DNA of 64,000 nt from positions 18,618,001 to 18,682,000 of the forward strand of contig NW_027488369.1 in the NCBI RefSeq assembly GCF_051014445.1, in the 5' to 3' direction. The stretch comes from Colletes latitarsis (lineage: Eukaryota > Arthropoda > Insecta > Hymenoptera > Colletidae). The translations under genes and the position numbers were made by a program. This document shows, piece by piece, positions 63,721 to 64,000 of the stretch (within the stretch, counting starts at the first letter, position 1; each line of letters starts with the position of its first letter). Under the pieces are notes generated by a model. The model saw nothing but the letters and a program-made list of their open reading frames with translations. It had not been told where the DNA came from and made no database searches.

Positions 63721-64000
63721 TATTAATCGCAACCAGTTTAATTGACTGTTTCGGTGTGGAACCTCATTACTACGTGATCCAAACCAGAAAAATCCCAGGA
63801 TCTGGCCAACAAGTATGCGAAAAATGCGAAAGTACGATCCAGTTGAGGTCAAATCGCAGACCTAACCGAGACATCACCGGCGTTATCCTCTAAAATATTA
63901 ATCGCAACCAGGTTTAATTGACTGTTTCGGTGTGGTACCGCATTACTACGTGATCCAAACCAGATAAAGCCCAGGATCTGGCCAACAAGTATGAGAAAAA
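63721..64000 (+). repeat. Array continues to the window edge
   Basis: Two further units, the last starting at 63,915 and cut by the window end. There is no sign of the array edge or of flanking unique DNA. Confidence 0.9.

Larger units (their letters stand above)
1..64000 (+). repeat. Satellite DNA array, ~176-bp unit, ~364 tandem copies
   Basis: Every part of the window is built from one unit of about 176 bp. The landmark taattgactg recurs at 1, 177 and 353 and is last seen at 63,915. Each unit carries the same ordered landmarks: ttgactgtttc, a gtaccacatt region, gatccaaaccag, ggatctggccaaca, gcgaaaaatgcgaaag, gagccagatga, ataacc-gcgttatcc and aatattaatcgcaacc. All units run in the same direction, with no inversion. 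Many units are 177 bp because of a 1-base insertion, and a few carry deletions. Counting 364 units and adding the indels I noted reproduces the position of the last unit to within a few bases. I see no interrupting unique sequence or transposon. A unit near nucleosome length in a long homogeneous array is typical of centromeric or heterochromatic satellites. That placement is inference, and the family is not one I recognise. Confidence 0.99.

Noticed and set aside
1..64000. CRISPR array
   Set aside because: There are no short conserved repeats separated by unique spacers. The whole 176-bp unit repeats and no part of it is unique.

Overview
The whole 64-kb window is one uninterrupted satellite DNA array. 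A unit of about 176 bp repeats head to tail from the first base to the last, always in the same orientation. Unit starts fall at 1, 177, 353 and so on to 63,915, which gives about 364 units including one truncated unit. I found no unique sequence, no mobile element insertion, no RNA gene and no credible protein-coding gene. Both ends of the window lie inside the array, so its flanks are not visible. An array this long with a near-nucleosomal unit points to a eukaryotic nuclear chromosome, most likely centromeric, pericentromeric or other heterochromatin. I do not recognise the satellite family and cannot name the organism. The first unit, counted by hand, has 62 A, 37 T, 37 G and 40 C (43.8% GC). 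It has 8 CpGs against about 8.4 expected. Many of the recurrent variant sites between units are CpG versus TpG or CpA.

Above the unit level the array is a patchwork of higher-order repeats (HORs) with different periods. Mixed units fill about 1-2.5 kb. A 1,056-bp (6-unit) tandem duplication with no visible difference between copies occupies about 2.53-4.66 kb. A 7-unit (1,232-bp) HOR lies at about 7.0-9.6 kb, inside a zone (5.9-10.3 kb) that alone carries a distinctive 'tatcag' subfamily. From about 14.4 to 34.6 kb a long HOR of about 40 units (7,045 bp) is present as a rearranged partial copy, two nearly identical full copies (6,869 and 7,045 bp) and a third partial copy. The third copy ends close to a 62-bp truncated unit at 34,681-34,742. 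From about 37 to 50.6 kb there are nested duplications with offsets of 1,234, 1,929, 5,281/5,457, 5,628/5,804 and 7,206 bp. From about 50.9 to 59.7 kb another long HOR occurs twice (4,196 and about 4,549 bp). A 1,057-bp duplication follows at 59.7-61.4 kb and a two-unit (353-bp) repeat at 62.5-63.7 kb.

The blocks are not independent. A three-unit module and several diagnostic indels (a 6-bp deletion, a 3-bp insertion, a 23-bp deletion) recur in different domains, so the array's history of unequal exchange and local gene conversion can be partly read from the sequence. Many open frames of 80-167 codons exist on both strands, but they follow from unit length and lack of stops. Most on the minus strand start at TTG rather than ATG, and the longest ones occur where a 1-base insertion makes a 177-bp unit divisible by three. 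I therefore annotate no CDS.
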